Origin: Lithospermum erythrorhizon
Taxonomy: Eukaryota > Streptophyta > Magnoliopsida > Boraginales > Boraginaceae
Assembly (NCBI GenBank): GCA_019722365.1
Contig: JADFUC010000750.1
Location: 558,001-622,000, forward strand
Direction: 5' to 3'
DNA: 64,000 nt
The notes beneath the pieces were generated by a model. That model was not told the DNA's origin, did no database searches, and saw nothing but the letters and a program-made list of their open reading frames with translations. The position numbers and the translations under genes were made by a program. This document shows positions 61,501-64,000 of the stretch, piece by piece; the stretch's first letter is position 1; each line of letters starts with the position of its first letter.

Positions 61501-62754
61501 ACTATAAAGTCCAAGGCGTCGTGGGATGACTCCACTTAAGGAATTAGCAAAGAGCATTAACTGGCTCATTTCAGGTAGATACTGAAACCCAGAGGGTATC
61601 TGCCCAGTGAAGTAATTGATTGACAGGTCTAGCTTTTTCAACCTTTTCAAGTTACTGAGTGCATTTGGTATGACACCGGTGAGCCGGTTCGAAAAAAGGT
61701 ACAGTAGTTCCAATTCCCTTAATTGAGTGAGCTCAATTGGGATCTCTCCAGTCAAATGATTCTCCGAAAAATCAATTTCAGTTGCGAAAGAGAGGTTACC
61801 AATTTCTTTTGGTATTGTTCCATTCAATCCATTGCGATAGAGATATAACTTTCTCAGAAACTTGAGCTTCCCAAGTTCGGAAGGAATCTCACCAACAAGT
61901 GCATTTTGGTACAAAGCAAGTGTTTGTAGGCTTGAACAATTCGCCAGCTCCTTCGGTATCAACCCAGAGAATTGATTCTGCCAAAAAACTATCTCTGTCA
62001 AATTTTTCAGCATGCCTAGCTCCTTGGGTAAGGGACCTTCTATATAGTTTTGTGCAATACCAAGGGTTTCCAAACACTCACAAGCACCTATCTCCGGTGG
62101 CAAGTATCCTGAAAGTGAATTCTGCCCTGCTCGAAATATTCTCAATTGTTTTAGGTTACCAATTGAAGGAGGCAAAGGACCAGTGATGTTGTTAGTATAT
62201 GCCACAAACTCAACAAGAGATGAAAGTTTCCCAAACTCATCTGGTATTGAACCAGAAATCTTGTTGTTGCAAATATTCAATTCACTCATATAAGAAAGAT
62301 TGCAAAGTTCAACAGGAATTGAACCCTGCAGCTGATTGTTGTTGAGCAAAAGTACTTCCAATTTTGAGCAATTGCCAATCTCCTTTGGAATATTCCCAGA
62401 AAACGCATTGAACGAAAGGTCAAGATAAGACAAAGAAGAAAGATCCCCAATACTAGGACTTATCGTCCCTGAAAGATTCATCGAATTCAAATCCAATGAC
62501 GACACAACCAAATTTTTACGATCAAATTTGCAATGAACACCCCTCCAATAACACGGTGTTAGATCACTAGAGTTCCAATTCCATAGATGATTAAACGGGT
62601 CATTCATATTTTTCTTCAATTCAAGAAGAGACTTTCCCTCTGCATTTAGCCCCTCAGAAGGCCTAATCAACACCACAGAAATAACCAAAATTCCTATACA
62701 ACCCCAGCAGACACCTTTCTTTCCCTCAGCAATCACATACATTGTAACTACCAA
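58568..62754 (-). CDS. LRR receptor-like kinase, subfamily XI type, two exons
   Basis: Exon 1 is 62754-59796 and exon 2 is 58950-58568, with one GT-AG intron (GCGCCTG|GTGAGT ... TTTCAG|AGTACG) that splits the Glu codon of the kinase APE motif; the product is 1113 aa. It has a signal peptide (hydrophobic core VCWGCIGILVISVVLI), an LRR N-cap (LLELKKNMNDPFNHLWNWN, CYWRGVHC), more than 20 leucine-rich repeats, a membrane segment at about 748-771 and a kinase domain. Seen motifs: glycine loop GRGAVGTVYKA (about 819-829), IAIKK lysine near 845, HRDIKSNN near 938, DFG near 958, then APEYAYT and DIYSYGVVLLELLTG. HRD makes it an RD kinase. Overall it resembles the Arabidopsis At5g63930/At2g33170 group, plasma-membrane receptors of incompletely known ligands. 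The single late intron is typical of subfamily XI. The frame is intact. Confidence 0.94.
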
Positions 62755-63029
62755 AAGTCACAGCTCAAACTCTATAATTGACCTCTAACAACCCCTTAAT
62801 CTCCAATTAACAAGAACCCCTTTACTATTCAACAAATTCACCATGGTCAAACTTCAACTGGAACTGCATCACCAATAAATATCCTGTACATAAGTCCATA
62901 AAACACCATTCAAGAATTCAGTAGAACAATTAATCAATCATGTTCAATTCACTAAAACAAAATAATAGTTCAGAAAACAAAAACTCTCTCAAAAGCTCAC
63001 AAAAAGCACCCAATAAACTAAACAAATAA

Positions 63030-63300
63030 ATCAACAATATAAAAAATACCCATCAAAGATCATAGCTTTAGCATACATGAAAACAATAAACTGGATTAAA
63101 AAAATCAACAATATAAAAAATACCCATCAAAGATCAAAGCTTTAGCATACATGAACATAATAAACTGGACAAATAAATCAAGAATATAAAAAATACCCAT
63201 CAAGGATAAAAGCTTTAGCATACATGAAAACAATAAACTGGACAAAAAAAATCAACAATATGAAAAATACCCATCAAAGATTAAGGCTTTATCATACATT
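63030..63300. repeat. Four-copy tandem repeat of about 74 bp
   Basis: Units start at about 63031, 63104, 63178 and 63252. Each has TCAACAATATAAAAAATACC, CATCAAAGATCAAAGCTTTA, GCATACATGAA and AATAAACTGGA, with few changes. It lies 0.3-0.55 kb upstream of the receptor kinase start codon. Confidence 0.9.
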
Positions 63301-63799
63301 TGATAGCATAACTTCATTCAAAGCCAACCCTCTTTCATGTGACCCCTTCTGATGATAATAAAGCAATAACCATCAAATTTCCAGGGCCTTGACTATATGA
63401 AAAAGTCAATGAAACTAAAAAAAATGCAAACTTTCTCAACAATGATGAGTTAAAGAATAAAAAAGCCTCAATGCTTATTGAAATGGAAAAAAACAACTAA
63501 TGCAATGAATCAAAAGATTGATATCTTTGAATAAAGATTGTTAAAAAATTATGGCAAAAAAGAAATAATTATATAATTGGACTCAATGATAGTAGTGGAC
63601 ACAAAAAGCAAGGATCTTTAAGGAGATGAAGAGGTATTGATTGAAGCTTTAATGGCAGACAAAGCATGCTATAAATTCATAAATATTTTTTTTGATAAGT
63701 ACAAATTCATAAATATTGATTTATATAGATAGATACTGAATCTTTAGTTCATATGTGAGTTCAATTTGTGTAGGAATGTATATATATGGGTGCATTTTC

Positions 63800-63821
63800 G
63801 AGAGAGAGAGAGAGAGAGAAA
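63800..63821. repeat. (GA)n microsatellite
   Basis: About 10 GA repeats; CT on the strand of the receptor kinase gene, as often found in plant 5' UTRs. Confidence 0.9.
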
Positions 63822-64000
63822 AAATAGGGATTATTTGTTTGTTTGTTATTTACTTTCTCTCTCTATAATCTAAGTTTCTTTTCCACTCAATCTTTTATCA
63901 TTTTTACTTTTGTTGAATTCTTTCCTTTTCATTTGAAATATATAATTATTTAGATAAAAATATTTTATTAATAAATTGTGAAAAATTATATTGGGATTGT

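Larger units (their letters stand above)
62755..64000. promoter_or_regulatory. Upstream region of the receptor kinase gene
   Basis: Minus-strand promoter and leader DNA. It contains a four-copy tandem repeat (63030-63300) and a GA/CT microsatellite near 63800-63820. A CT-rich stretch next to a TATATATA run (63780-63788) may mark the transcript start, but it cannot be fixed from sequence. Confidence 0.4.

Overview
This is plant nuclear DNA: AT-rich, with intron-containing genes that use GT-AG splice sites, large repeat-filled spacers, and plant-only families (NCED, Raf-like kinase with PB1, pectate lyase, ankyrin/PGG protein, subfamily XI LRR receptor kinase, defensin-like peptide, S-protein homologue). 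The style of genes and transposons suggests a eudicot, perhaps an asterid. The species cannot be named from the sequence alone.

Layout. 1-1026: 3' part of a 9-cis-epoxycarotenoid dioxygenase gene (+), cut by the window edge. 1-7.6 kb: spacer with several MITEs, one nested in another. 7.6-12.3 kb: seven-exon Raf-like protein kinase gene (-), about 1050 aa. 15.7-19.6 kb: seven-exon pectate lyase gene (+), 454 aa, followed by an imperfect tandem duplication of about 290 bp. 20-44 kb: a gene-poor region with a G-patch gene fragment interrupted by a small insertion with a target duplication, CACTA-like remnants, two colinear LTR-like repeats, a degenerate satellite array (30.7-32.6 kb), a small two-exon cysteine-rich defensin-like gene (-, 32.87-33.17 kb) with an orphan first exon of the same family 4 kb away, an S-protein homologue pseudogene split by an inverted-repeat element, and an intact S-protein homologue gene (-, 43.9-44.3 kb). 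49.5-58.0 kb: an eight-exon ankyrin/PGG gene (+) that carries a frameshift and has a decayed Ty1/Copia retrotransposon with matching 5-bp target duplications in its last intron. 58.6-62.75 kb: two-exon LRR receptor kinase (-), 1113 aa.

There is no operon-like organisation. The genes look independent: NCED makes the precursor of abscisic acid, the Raf-like kinase belongs to a group linked to osmotic stress, pectate lyase acts on cell walls, and the receptor kinase senses extracellular signals. The secreted small proteins (defensin-like and S-protein homologue) lie in the most repeat-rich part and each has a broken relative nearby, consistent with local birth and death of such genes. I found no convincing wholly new system. 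The most unusual items are the split S-protein homologue, the small defensin-like pair, the satellite array, and the ankyrin gene broken by frameshift plus retrotransposon.
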